Assembly: GCA_016929495.1 (NCBI GenBank)
Contig: JAFGIS010000166.1
Span: 1 to 37,906, forward strand
Reading direction: 5' to 3'
Origin: Polyangiaceae bacterium
Lineage (GTDB): Bacteria; Myxococcota_A; Polyangia; Polyangiales; Polyangiaceae
Length of the DNA: 37,906 nucleotides
Shown: positions 15,775 through 24,352 of the stretch, piece by piece
Layout of the letters: every line of letters begins with the position of its first letter
How positions within the stretch are numbered: the first letter of the stretch is position 1
Notes under the pieces: generated by a model
Database searches by the model: none
Told to the model about the DNA's origin: nothing
What the model saw: the letters and a program-made list of their open reading frames with translations, nothing else
Position numbers and translations under genes: made by a program

Positions 15775-17103
15775 CTACGAGCCGCCCGGTTCGCGCGGAG
15801 GACGTCCAGGCCTTCCTATCAGGTAGCCCTGCAGCAAGTCCGAGCCGAGGTTGCAGAGCACTGCGCGCTCTGCCTCGGTCTCCACCCCCTCGCTGATGAC
15901 CTTCATGGAGAGCTCGTGCGCGAGCGTAACGATCCCAGAGAAGATGCGCTGCTTGGGCGTGGATGCGTCAATGCCACGAACCAGCGCCATGTCCACTTTC
16001 ACGAACTCGGGCTCCAGCACGGGGAGGTTGTTCAGACCAGCGAAGCCGGCGCCAAGGTCGTCGAGCGCGAGACGAAATCCACGCGAACGCAGACGGATGG
16101 CCGTTTGGCTGGGGTCGACAATGCTTTCGAGACGGGCGCGTTCGGCCACTTCGAACACCACGCGACTCGCCCACGCCGACAGCGGCGCGCTCGGATCCAT
16201 GAGCTCCGGGTCGGCGAGTTCGCTCGCGTGCAGGTTCACGAACAGGACCAAGTCGGTGGGCAACTCCGCGACGCAGCGACTGGCCCGCCGTCGAACGGCT
16301 CGCCCAACGTCTCGCGTACGCCCGAGTCGTTCCGCGAGCCCCAGCACATCGCTGGGATGGAGGAGCGCGGGCTCCTCGTTGCGCATCAGGACCTCGTACC
16401 CGAACAAGCCGTTGTCGGCCGCGTTCACGATGGGTTGCCGCGCGAGCCAAAGAGAGCGAAGCGCGCGCTCGAACAGAACGTGCCGCCCCGACGACTCGGG
16501 CAACCCGTCCTCCAACCCACGAGCAAGCTCGCCAGCACGAGCTTGTAGTCGAACCATGCGACTGAAACGCGAGGCTCGACCGACCACAGCGAGCAGCCGC
16601 TCGTTGGTGACTGGCTTGACCAAGTAGGCCACAGCTCCGGACTCAGCGGAATCAGCCGCCGAGCCGAAGCTGGGTTCACCCGTGATGATGGCGACGCCCG
16701 TTTTCGGATCCTGCGCGCGGATCCGCCTGAGCAGCTCCACGCCGTCCATTCCGGGCATGTTCACGTCGACGAGCGCTACGTCACAGGGCGCCTCCGAAAG
16801 CATCGCCAGCGCGACCTCCGCGTTGGCTGCCTCACGGACGCTGTACCCTGCGGCTGCCAAGACGCGACCCAGGCCGGCGCGAGCCAGCGGGTCGTCGTCC
16901 ACGACCAGAACGGATGCCGGGCTCCGCACGACCTCCGGCTCTGCGCCTCCCGCATGCACGCTCGGAAGATCCTGACTATCCCAGCGTCGACGTGGGGCGT
17001 TGCTTTCCGGAACCACCTGCACAGTGTAACGCAACGCCCGATGGGACGCTATCAGCGCGAAATCCTCGAACAATCGCGCCCGGATTCCGGTGGCTTTCGG
17101 CAT
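15775..17103 (-). CDS. Response regulator with EAL domain (c-di-GMP phosphodiesterase)
   Basis: 442 aa. After about 60 poorly conserved residues (the true start may be later) comes a receiver domain: acidic LVVDDDP, phospho-acceptor Asp113 in LVDVNMPGMDG, and Lys163 in YLVKPV. Residues about 215-435 form an EAL domain. The signature is EVLMR (237-241) instead of EALLR, but the metal and catalytic residues are retained: Glu237, Asn290, Glu318, the pair Asp348-Asp349 in LALDDLGAG, Lys369, Glu405 in SEGVETE and Gln425 in LQGYLIGRP. The enzyme should therefore hydrolyse c-di-GMP under control of phosphorylation. No cognate kinase is adjacent; the hybrid kinase at 4253 is too distant to assign. 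Cytoplasmic. Confidence 0.9.
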   Translation of the reverse strand: MPKATGIRARLFEDFALIASHRALRYTVQVVPESNAPRRRWDSQDLPSVHAGGAEPEVVRSPASVLVVDDDPLARAGLGRVLAAAGYSVREAANAEVALAMLSEAPCDVALVDVNMPGMDGVELLRRIRAQDPKTGVAIITGEPSFGSAADSAESGAVAYLVKPVTNERLLAVVGRASRFSRMVRLQARAGELARGLEDGLPESSGRHVLFERALRSLWLARQPIVNAADNGLFGYEVLMRNEEPALLHPSDVLGLAERLGRTRDVGRAVRRRASRCVAELPTDLVLFVNLHASELADPELMDPSAPLSAWASRVVFEVAERARLESIVDPSQTAIRLRSRGFRLALDDLGAGFAGLNNLPVLEPEFVKVDMALVRGIDASTPKQRIFSGIVTLAHELSMKVISEGVETEAERAVLCNLGSDLLQGYLIGRPGRPPREPGGS

Positions 17104-17405
17104 CCGGGCCGTGTCAGACCGTTGGCACCACGCATCGGGTGCGCCAGGGCCTCTGAGAAGCCAACGCTCGAGCTGGCACCCGACCGCTGGGCGGGAGGGA
17201 GAGCCAGGGTTCCGGCAAAGTCGCCGGGACCGTCGAGAGTCGAGGGTCCAGAGTCAAGAGTCCTGCAGGAAACTGCGGCATTCTTCCTCCGGGACTCTCG
17301 ACTGTCAGCTGCAGACTCCCGACGGCCGAGGACTCTGTCCGAGGCCCTGGAGGGAGAGCCACGACGGATGGCCGCCGCGTGACCTCGGGGATACAGTACC
17401 CTGCC
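17104..17405. other. Divergent intergenic region with heptamer array
   Basis: About 300 bases between the REC-EAL gene and the DUF1707 gene. It is dominated by the opposing heptamer arrays at 17235-17320. No core promoter elements or genes are supported. Confidence 0.55.
17235..17320. repeat. Inverted pair of 7-bp tandem repeats (locus 3, GAGAGTC type)
   Basis: Left arm 17235-17262 is four contiguous heptamers: GAGAGTC, GAGGGTC and two more ending in AGTC. Right arm 17293-17320 is four heptamers in the opposite sense: GACTCTC, GACTGTC, one divergent unit, GACTCCC. About 30 bases lie between the arms. Same design as loci 1, 2 and 4, but with a different heptamer. Confidence 0.75.
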
Positions 17406-17999
17406 ATGCCGCCAGGTCCGCACCCACCCGGCAGTCTTCTCGACACGCGCGAACAGACGATCGAGCGGCTGTCCGAAGCATTCGCCCGAAACGAGCTCGA
17501 CCTCGAGCAGTACGAGCACCGCATCGACCTGGCCTTCGCCTGCCGAACACACGAGGAGCTCGTCCGCGTGTTGAGGGATTTGGCGCCAGCCGAAGCCATG
17601 GTCCCTTCGTCCGTGCCCGGTACCGCAATCGTCGCTGCGGCGCCCGCGGCAAGGCGCCCACGACTCGCTCTCGCTGTGTTCGGGAACGTGGAGCGTGGGC
17701 TGTCGGCTCTCCCCTCCAGCTCGAAGGCCATTGCGGTCTTCGGCAACGTCGAGCTCGACCTACGCCGCGCCGTGCTCGAGCGGGGACTGACTGAGCTTCG
17801 CGTCCATGCGGTGTTCGGCAACGTGCAGCTCACGGTGCCCCCCAATCTGGCCGTGCAATGCGAAGGGATCGGCGTTTTCGGCAACTTCGAGAGCATGGCC
17901 CGCCTTCCAGTCGATCCGACGGCAGAGCCAGTGTTGCGCATCACCGGCACCGCCGTCTTCGGCAATGTGGAGCTCCGCACGAGACCTCGTCGCAAGTGA
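17406..17999 (+). CDS. DUF1707 and LiaF-like C-terminal domain protein
   Basis: 197 aa from the ATG at 17406; an in-frame GTG at 17379 is an alternative, and neither has a strong ribosome-binding site. Residues about 12-60 (REQTIERLSEAFARNELDLE then EHRIDLAFACRTHEELVRVL) are a DUF1707 domain. Residues about 95-195 carry five copies of a V-F-G-N motif: AVFGNVERG, AVFGNVELD, AVFGNVQLT, GVFGNFESM and AVFGNVELR, spaced 22-30 residues. This ladder of short beta strands is the pattern of the LiaF/YvqF C-terminal domain, linked in Firmicutes to cell-envelope stress sensing. There is no membrane segment here, unlike LiaF itself. Function in myxobacteria is unknown. Confidence 0.82.
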   Translation: MPPGPHPPGSLLDTREQTIERLSEAFARNELDLEQYEHRIDLAFACRTHEELVRVLRDLAPAEAMVPSSVPGTAIVAAAPAARRPRLALAVFGNVERGLSALPSSSKAIAVFGNVELDLRRAVLERGLTELRVHAVFGNVQLTVPPNLAVQCEGIGVFGNFESMARLPVDPTAEPVLRITGTAVFGNVELRTRPRRK

Positions 18000-18133
18000 G
18001 CGGCACGGCACGGTCTATGCAAGGCACTGGGGCCCAATGAAGCGCGTGCAGCAGAACACGATCCAGGCGCGGCGGATCCGAGCCGCCACAAGGGGCTTGC
18101 CGCCCTGCCGGCATCCAGCGATGATTGCCTGCG

Positions 18134-18481
18134 ATGTCCAAGCTCATCTGCGCGTCCACCCTGCTCATTGTCTCCTTCGCTGGCTGTGGCGGCCAGGGAG
18201 CCACCTCGGCCCCACCCGAGGAGCCCTCCAGCGTGGAAATGGAATCCACCGCACCCGAACAAACCGAGTCCGAAGCGACCGAATCCGAGTCTGCAGAGCC
18301 CGAGGCCGCCGAATCCGAGTCTGCAGAGCCCGAGGCCGCCGAATCGGAAACATCCAGCGAGGCCAACCCCGCTCCAGAGAAGGAGCCGCCCAGGAAGTCA
18401 TGTGACGGCTTGCCCCAGAGAACCTGCCAGGTAACCGTCGGCTGCGCCTGGCACACCGACAAGAAATGCGTGGAGCAGTAG
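18134..18481 (+). CDS. Small lipoprotein with acidic repeat and C-terminal Cys motif
   Basis: 115 aa from the ATG at 18134. Signal MSKLICASTLLIVSFAGCGG gives a lipobox Cys18. Then comes a Glu/Ser/Ala/Pro spacer that contains two perfect tandem copies of a 30-base unit (18281-18310, 18311-18340), each encoding ESESAEPEAA, plus partial flanking copies. The last 26 residues have four cysteines (CDGLPQRTC, GCAW, KKC), probably a small disulphide-bonded module at the end of a flexible stalk. No family name is known to me. It ends five bases from the convergent stop of the next gene. Confidence 0.75.
   Translation: MSKLICASTLLIVSFAGCGGQGATSAPPEEPSSVEMESTAPEQTESEATESESAEPEAAESESAEPEAAESETSSEANPAPEKEPPRKSCDGLPQRTCQVTVGCAWHTDKKCVEQ
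18281..18340 (+). repeat. Two perfect 30-bp tandem copies inside a lipoprotein gene
   Basis: Positions 18281-18310 and 18311-18340 are identical, and the following bases (GAATCGGA) begin a third degenerate unit. The unit length keeps the reading frame, so copy number could vary without breaking the protein. Confidence 0.85.
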
Positions 18482-18486
18482 AGCAG

Positions 18487-20847
18487 CTACCGTCGCCTCC
18501 CGCCTCGATACCCCTCGCTTCTGCGACGCAGCTCTTGAGCGGGGGGTGCGGGGGGTTCCTCAACGCCGTCTGACACCGGAGAGAAACCGATGGCCCGCAG
18601 ATCGGCTGCGGTGAGCGCGGCTCCGGATGCCACGGCAGCTGCGCGTGTGAGCACGGCCTCGAGCTCGACGTCGTTGCCCGGCCACTCGTGTTCCACGATG
18701 AGCCGAACCGCGTCGAAATCCACACCGAGCGGCTCGCCTCGATTCTCGAGCCCAAGCCGGGCCAGGATGTTCAGTGTGAGCGCTCGCAGGTCCTCTGCCC
18801 GATCGGCAAGGGAGGGCACGATCACCCGCCCGCCAGACTCGAGCAGCCGGGCAAAAGGCGAAGCCAACAGCTCACTCGGATGAGCGTTGTCCGGGGACCG
18901 GCGGATCGTCGCAATCAGCCCGGCCGACGGGATCCGCGAATGGACAAGCGAGCTCGACGGACGTGTCAGAGCACGAACGACGAGCTCCTGGATACCGAGC
19001 GGGAACGCCGGCGCGTCGAACAGCACCAGGGTGCCACCGTCGCAGAGTTTCAACGGAGAGCGCACCGGATCTTCCCACAAGGCGCTCTCGTGCTCCGCCC
19101 CGTTCGTACCATCGGCGACCACCATCGGACCCTCGGAGCGTGAACTCGACAGGTGGGCGATGGCAGCCCACCCGGTCGCGTCGACGCCGGTCGGTACGAG
19201 CATCGTGACAGTCGATGCCGTCTTGCCGAGTCGCTCGAGCTCCTCTACGGCCGAGCGAGCCGCCGGACTGTACGCGCCGGCTCGAACGCGCCGCGCTGCT
19301 CGATCGGCGAGGGCCTGGTGCCGGCCGGCTTGGTGCAACACGAGCTCTTCGAGCCGCAGCCGTTCTGCGTCGAAAGCCTCGGCTCGCCGCGTCGCTTCGA
19401 GCTCCCGCTGTCTGGAGCGCGCGAGGGCCGACGACACCGCGAGCAGAGCGCTGATCCGATCGGCAAGCAAGCGTACGGCTCGCGCTTCCTCCAGAGCCAT
19501 CGGCGCGTCTCGATTGCCTCTGGGCAGCAGGATGAAGCCCAGAGCTCCATCTTCGTCCACCACCGTCGTCGCGGAGAAAGCACTGCGGGTCTCGAACCAG
19601 TCGAGCAGTGGACGCACATCGGGACGCCGCACCTGCACCGCGCGCAGGGCCTCGGCTCGAACCGTGCGTTCCGGCTCCGATGCGGCCAGTTCATAGAGCT
19701 TCGCGGGCGCTTCTCCCTCGCGCACGTGCAGGTACCCTGCAACGTCGACGCTCAGCACCTGGGGTGGCGCGATCCGCCACAGCTCCGGACGCGCCGTAGG
19801 CGACGCCGTCGCCTCTCCCAGCGACTCGAGCGCCGCGCGAATCGCGGCATCCGGTTCCGGCTGCAGCGCACCGCGACTGGCTGCATCGATGGCGTCGAGC
19901 CAGCGTGACTGCTCGGGTCCCAAGGGTCTGGCCACCGTTCTGGCCATGACCCCGACGATGATACAGAGCAGCGCCGTCACCATCACGACGATTCCGGCAC
20001 GCGCCGGCGCCTGCTCGGCCACGACAGCGGCAAGCAGCGTTGTCGGGACTCCGAGAATCATCACGGCCAGCAACCCGCGCACCGTGCTCGAAACGCGAGT
20101 GGGTTCGGAGATCGTCGCGGTCCAAACACAGAGCAGTGAAGCCGTCATCACGGTGACCGGCAGCACTCGGTCGGGAGGACCGGCATCTAGCAGAGCGGCA
20201 GGCACCGCCAAGAGAAGCGCGGCGACGGCGACGGCCAGTGCTCCCGCGGCGCGGTCGCCGACCCCGAGCTCGAGGCGTCTGAGCACGCGCAAGCGCCACG
20301 CAGACGCCAGCAGTATGAGCAGACTTCCCGCGCCCGCGGTGGTGGTCGCGTAGTCGACTGCCAGCGGGTCGAGACGAACGAGGCGTGAAGGCCACAGGGC
20401 CTGCGTCGCTGGAAGCCCCGCGGCCAAGGCCCAAAGCAGAGCCGCGAAAGCCGCGGCGTCGAGCGATCGGGCAGCCCGAGGCACGACCAGCAGTCCGGCC
20501 GCCGAACCCACACGCGCCAGCGCGACCAGTGACGCCACGGCGCACGTTCCCGCCGCCAGGTTCGCGGCAGCATCGAACCCGGGCCTTCCGGAGGGACCCA
20601 GGCGCGCGGCCACCCACAAAGCTCCTCCCCAGAGACACGCACGAAGCGCGGACCGCGCCGCCGGCTCGACGTGATCCTCGCCACTCGGCTTCTTCAGCGT
20701 TCTGCGCCAGGCCTCGGACAGACAGAATGGCAGAACGACCAGCGCCACCCACGGCGCACGCGAGCCAGGCGACGACTGCGCCGCCGCGAAGCAAACGTAG
20801 GCGAGCCCCGCAATAGACAGCCAGAACTCGCGGCCGCGACGACTCAC
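18487..20847 (-). CDS. Ten-helix membrane protein with degenerate sigma-54-activator-like AAA+ region
   Basis: 786 aa, GTG start at 20847. Residues 1-310 contain about ten hydrophobic helices (for example AGIVVMVTALLCIIVGVMAR is the last). Residues about 355-500 resemble a GAF-like region (VVDEDGALGFILLPRG). From about 575 the order of segments follows the central domain of sigma-54 enhancer-binding proteins: a P-loop position (LVPTGVDATGWAAIAHLSSS), GGTLVLFDAPAFPLGIQELV at the Walker B place, VIVPSLADRAEDLRALTLN, and EHEWPGNDVELEAVLTRAA. The functional residues are gone: no GK(S/T) in the P-loop, no DE in Walker B and no GAFTGA. There is no C-terminal DNA-binding helix-turn-helix. So it should not remodel sigma-54 holoenzyme; a membrane signalling or scaffold role is inference. 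Confidence 0.72.
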   Translation of the reverse strand: MSRRGREFWLSIAGLAYVCFAAAQSSPGSRAPWVALVVLPFCLSEAWRRTLKKPSGEDHVEPAARSALRACLWGGALWVAARLGPSGRPGFDAAANLAAGTCAVASLVALARVGSAAGLLVVPRAARSLDAAAFAALLWALAAGLPATQALWPSRLVRLDPLAVDYATTTAGAGSLLILLASAWRLRVLRRLELGVGDRAAGALAVAVAALLLAVPAALLDAGPPDRVLPVTVMTASLLCVWTATISEPTRVSSTVRGLLAVMILGVPTTLLAAVVAEQAPARAGIVVMVTALLCIIVGVMARTVARPLGPEQSRWLDAIDAASRGALQPEPDAAIRAALESLGEATASPTARPELWRIAPPQVLSVDVAGYLHVREGEAPAKLYELAASEPERTVRAEALRAVQVRRPDVRPLLDWFETRSAFSATTVVDEDGALGFILLPRGNRDAPMALEEARAVRLLADRISALLAVSSALARSRQRELEATRRAEAFDAERLRLEELVLHQAGRHQALADRAARRVRAGAYSPAARSAVEELERLGKTASTVTMLVPTGVDATGWAAIAHLSSSRSEGPMVVADGTNGAEHESALWEDPVRSPLKLCDGGTLVLFDAPAFPLGIQELVVRALTRPSSSLVHSRIPSAGLIATIRRSPDNAHPSELLASPFARLLESGGRVIVPSLADRAEDLRALTLNILARLGLENRGEPLGVDFDAVRLIVEHEWPGNDVELEAVLTRAAAVASGAALTAADLRAIGFSPVSDGVEEPPAPPAQELRRRSEGYRGGRRR

Positions 20848-20884
20848 CAGGCGACCCTAGTGCCTCGCGTCCGTTGAAGCGAGC

Positions 20885-20926
20885 GGTATTTCGACACCCA
20901 CAACGGGGCGAGGGCGTCGAAATACC
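20885..20926. promoter_or_regulatory. AT-containing inverted repeat upstream of the membrane AAA+-like gene
   Basis: GGTATTTCGAC (20885-20895) and its exact reverse complement (20916-20926) are separated by 20 bases, about 40 bases upstream of the GTG at 20847. The relatively AT-rich arms stand out in this GC-rich sequence. A dimeric repressor operator is one reading; a hairpin in the transcript from the gene to the right is another. Confidence 0.45.
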
Positions 20927-20965
20927 CCGCGCCGTCCGCAGGTCCGTTCGGCTACCGCCTGGTTT

Positions 20966-20997
20966 TCGGGCCTCGATTCAATGGAATCGCGGCCCGA
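20966..20997 (-). terminator. Hairpin after the Cys-rich lipoprotein gene, candidate terminator
   Basis: Thirteen-base arms (20967-20979 and 20984-20996) pair at 12 positions, with one more pair outside and a four-base loop. It lies about 20 bases beyond the stop at 21017. On the transcribed (minus) strand an A run, not a T run, follows, so it is not a textbook intrinsic terminator. Confidence 0.45.
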
Positions 20998-21016
20998 GAC
21001 GACCCCCGTGTCGGCG

Positions 21017-21580
21017 TCACCCGCTGACGCATTGCTTGTAGCCGTGGCCTCCATCGACGCAGCGGCCCGCGGCGGTGGTGGCTGAACAAGGAGAGCAGCT
21101 CGTTTCGGACACCGCTGGACATGCGACACACTCCGCGGACACCGGCGCAGTGGCCGTCGAAAAACAGGGATCGGTCGCCAACAGACTCCGCGGCAACCAC
21201 TCGGGACAGCCACAGCAGTAGGCCTCGTTCGTCGCGAGCACGCAATCGGCATCCGACTCGCATTCGTTTGCGAAGACGCAGCTGCCGCCGCTGCGCTTTG
21301 CCACACGGCTCGGCGTCGGGGGCGTGCGGGCACCGCAGGCGACCTTGTTGCAGTCGGAGACCTTGCTGCATGTCTCGACCGCAGGAGCCCGCTGTTCCCG
21401 CTGCAGGCACCCGTCTTTCGACATGTCATCGACGGACGCGGGCACGGCACCCGAACAGCATTGGTCGACGTGTCGGGCCACGACACAGGGCGATTCGTCA
21501 TTCCTGTCGTCCTTGGACTCCGAACAGCTCACGAGGCCCCCCACGAACAGGAAGAAACAACTCCTCGGCCAGTGGAACAT
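21017..21580 (-). CDS. Cysteine-rich lipoprotein
   Basis: 187 aa. MFHWPRSCFFLFVGGLVSC is a lipoprotein signal with the lipid Cys at residue 19. The mature protein has about 22 cysteines in patterns such as CESDADCVLATNEAYCCGCP, CVACPAVSETSC and a terminal YKQCVSG, indicating a disulphide-rich extracellular fold. The D-C-V-L-A...CCGCP segment recurs, as I recall, in lipoproteins of other myxobacteria, without known function. Transcribed away from the KaiC/PEP-fusion gene. Its upstream side has a 7-base inverted repeat (21592-21611). Confidence 0.82.
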   Translation of the reverse strand: MFHWPRSCFFLFVGGLVSCSESKDDRNDESPCVVARHVDQCCSGAVPASVDDMSKDGCLQREQRAPAVETCSKVSDCNKVACGARTPPTPSRVAKRSGGSCVFANECESDADCVLATNEAYCCGCPEWLPRSLLATDPCFSTATAPVSAECVACPAVSETSCSPCSATTAAGRCVDGGHGYKQCVSG

Positions 21581-21591
21581 GGCCGGAGGAT

Positions 21592-21611
21592 GCCCGAGTT
21601 GGCTCTCGGGC
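21592..21611. promoter_or_regulatory. Seven-base inverted repeat near the start of the Cys-rich lipoprotein gene
   Basis: GCCCGAG (21592-21598), six bases, CTCGGGC (21605-21611), only 12 bases upstream of the minus-strand ATG at 21580. It could be an operator or a 5' leader hairpin covering the ribosome-binding region. Confidence 0.35.
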
Positions 21612-21763
21612 GCAACCGGTGCCCTGGCGAGTCCACATCAGAGCCAGGACGCCGCCCAGCCCGTGACGCTGGCGGTTCGCCCTGCTGGGACTACTCTCCC
21701 CGGAATGGAACCAGTCCCTCCGAGCGACGCCCCCTATCCCCGCGAAGGCACGAGAACCAACTC

Positions 21764-24352
21764 ATGAACCCCAGCACGGGCATTGCCAACCTGGACCGCG
21801 TCCTACATGGCCTACGCGCCGGTGACAACATCGTGTGGACGGTCGATTCGGTCGACGACTACTCGAGCTTCGTGGACGTGTTCAGCCGGGCCGTCCTCGA
21901 TCGTGGCGAACCACTGGTCTACTTCCGATTCGCCTCGCACCGTGAGCTCGTCCCACGAGAACCGGGCGTAAGGCGTGTCGTTCTCAACCCGGGAGCAGGA
22001 TTCGAGCAGTTCATCACTCAAATCCATCAGGTCATCGCGGAGGTCGGGCAGAACGGCAACTACGTGTTCGACATGTTCTCCGACCTGATGCGCGACTGGT
22101 ACAGCGAGCGCATGGTCGGCAACTTCTTCCTTCTGACCTGCCCGTATCTGCTGGCACTCGATACCATCGCGTATTTCGGCGTGCTCCGCAACTACCATAG
22201 CTACCATGCCATCAAGCCAATCTCCGACACGACCCAGCTGTTCCTCGACGTGCACCGACACAAGGGGCGCCTGTACATCCATCCACTGAAGGTCGACCAG
22301 CGCTACTCGCCCACGATGTACATGATCCATGAATGGGATGGCGAGGCCCTGAACCCCGTCACCCAGAGTGCGCTCATCTCCGAGATCGAGGCCCATCAAG
22401 CGTGGCCGGGCCTCAATTCCGCGTCCTACAGGATGGTCGGCATGTGGGACCGCCGGTTCATGCAGGCCGAAGAGACGCTCAACGCGCACCAGCGGGGCGA
22501 GACGAATGCAAGAGCCGTCGAGGAAGCGTTCGAGCGCCTGACCACGCAGATACTCACCCGCGACGAACACATACTGCCGCTCGTACGCCGCTACTTGACC
22601 CTCGATGACATCATCTACGCCTGGAAACGGGTGATTGGCTCGGGCATGATCGGGGGCAAGGCGCTCGGCATGCTCCTCGCGCGTGCGATCCTCAGGCGGG
22701 ATTCGCCTCGATTGAACGAGATTCTGGAGCCACATGACTCCTTCTTCATCGGTTCGGACATCTTCTACATGTTTCTGGTTCACAACGGGTGCTGGTGGAT
22801 CCGTCAGAAGCAGAAGGACCCGGCGACGCTCCTGGATGGAGTCAATGAGGCGCGTCGCCTCATCCTTCAAGGCACCTTTCCGGACTACATCATCAGTCGT
22901 TTCTCGGACATGCTCGACTACTTCGGGCAGTCTCCGATTATCGTCCGTTCGAGCAGTCTACTCGAGGACAACTTCGGCAACGCCTTCGCCGGCAAGTACG
23001 ACAGTGTGTTTTGCGCCAACCAAGGCACCCATCAGCAGCGCCTTCAGGACTTCCTCAACGCGGTTCGGGTCGTATATGCGAGCGCCATGAGCGAGGAGGC
23101 GGTGCGCTACCGGGCTCTGCGCGGCGTGCTGGATCAAGACGAGCAAATGGCGCTGCTCGTGCAGCGGGTTTCGGGCGCCCAGTACGGCCGCCTCTACTAT
23201 CCCCAGCTCGCTGGCGTCGGTTTCTCGGCCAACCCGTACGTCTGGCACTCCGATATCGATCCGGAGGCGGGCGTGTTGCGGGTCGTCTTCGGGCTCGGAA
23301 CGCGAGCCGTGGAGCGTTCCGACGACGACTACACGCGCGTTGTCGCGCTCAACGCCCCGCACAAACGCCCGGAAAGCGGCGGCGGCGACCTGCGTCGCTA
23401 TGCGCAGCGGCGCGTGGACTACCTCGACCTCGACAGCAACCAACTCACGTCCGGGTACTTCGACGACGTGGTCGCACGCAGCCCGGGTCTGGACCCCGCC
23501 TACTTCGCTCAGGCGGAGCCGATACCGCAGCAGGGAGCCGGTCCAGAGCGCAAGCACTGGTTCGTCCAACTCGACCCGCTGTTCGACAACACGCCGCTGA
23601 TCGACGACATGCGCGCGATGCTGCGGGTTCTGCGCGCAGCCTATCAGCATCATGTCGATATCGAGTTCACGATGAACTTGATGAGAGATCGTAGCTACCG
23701 GATCAATCTGCTGCAGTGTCGCCCCCTTCAGATGCAGACTTCCAGCGACGTTCCGGTGACGCCGCAGCCAAGGCCGGACCCGGACTCGATCGTGATCGAG
23801 GCGCATGGCGCCGTCCTCGGTTGCAGCCGATCATTCGACATCGACCGGGTCATCTACGTCGTGCCGTCGCGCTACAGCGCCCTGCCGGTCCAGCAGCGCT
23901 ACGCCGTGGCGCGCCTCATCGGCCAGCTCACGCACGCTCACGACCCGAGCGAGCAGCCCACGATCATGCTGGTCGGTCCCGGACGATGGGGCACGAAGAT
24001 GCCCGAGCTCGGCGTGCCGGTTTCGTTCGCGGATATCAACACCGCCTCGGTGCTTTGCGAAATCGATGCGATGCACGAGGGGCTGGTCCCGGATCTGTCG
24101 CTCGCAACCCACTTCTTCCACGAGCTCGTCGAGCTCAACATGCTCTACCTCGGCTATTTCGGCGCGCGCGCGGGCAATCGGCTGAACCTCGACTTCCTCG
24201 AGGGCGCGCCGAACCGGCTCGGAGAGCTCGTATCCGACGCCGGCAAGTGGTCCGACACGGTGCGCGTCCTGTTCCCGCCCGAAGCAAGACGGCTCCGGCT
24301 CACCGCGAACCACATGCAGCAGGAGGCGACGCTGTATCTGGCGCCCCGGTAG
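21764..24352 (+). CDS. KaiC-like (P-loop-less) and PEP/pyruvate-binding domain fusion protein
   Basis: 862 aa from the ATG at 21764; the frame is open further upstream, but the protein then starts TGIANLDRVLHGLRAGDNIV, the usual family N-terminus. Residues 1-150 resemble the RecA/KaiC fold, but where GK(S/T) should be the sequence is WTVDSVDDYSSF, so ATP binding there is doubtful. Residues about 330-690 match the PEP synthase/PPDK ATP-grasp domain: IGGKALGMLLARA, SPIIVRSSSLLEDNFGNAFA, then FGLGTRAV. The phosphohistidine swivel domain (T-x-H-A/G) and the PEP-binding barrel of true PEP synthase are absent, so it cannot run the whole reaction alone. The last part (GRWGTKMPELGVPVSFADIN) is conserved in this fusion family. 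Cytoplasmic; role unknown. The ribosome-binding site is weak. Confidence 0.82.
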   Translation: MNPSTGIANLDRVLHGLRAGDNIVWTVDSVDDYSSFVDVFSRAVLDRGEPLVYFRFASHRELVPREPGVRRVVLNPGAGFEQFITQIHQVIAEVGQNGNYVFDMFSDLMRDWYSERMVGNFFLLTCPYLLALDTIAYFGVLRNYHSYHAIKPISDTTQLFLDVHRHKGRLYIHPLKVDQRYSPTMYMIHEWDGEALNPVTQSALISEIEAHQAWPGLNSASYRMVGMWDRRFMQAEETLNAHQRGETNARAVEEAFERLTTQILTRDEHILPLVRRYLTLDDIIYAWKRVIGSGMIGGKALGMLLARAILRRDSPRLNEILEPHDSFFIGSDIFYMFLVHNGCWWIRQKQKDPATLLDGVNEARRLILQGTFPDYIISRFSDMLDYFGQSPIIVRSSSLLEDNFGNAFAGKYDSVFCANQGTHQQRLQDFLNAVRVVYASAMSEEAVRYRALRGVLDQDEQMALLVQRVSGAQYGRLYYPQLAGVGFSANPYVWHSDIDPEAGVLRVVFGLGTRAVERSDDDYTRVVALNAPHKRPESGGGDLRRYAQRRVDYLDLDSNQLTSGYFDDVVARSPGLDPAYFAQAEPIPQQGAGPERKHWFVQLDPLFDNTPLIDDMRAMLRVLRAAYQHHVDIEFTMNLMRDRSYRINLLQCRPLQMQTSSDVPVTPQPRPDPDSIVIEAHGAVLGCSRSFDIDRVIYVVPSRYSALPVQQRYAVARLIGQLTHAHDPSEQPTIMLVGPGRWGTKMPELGVPVSFADINTASVLCEIDAMHEGLVPDLSLATHFFHELVELNMLYLGYFGARAGNRLNLDFLEGAPNRLGELVSDAGKWSDTVRVLFPPEARRLRLTANHMQQEATLYLAPR

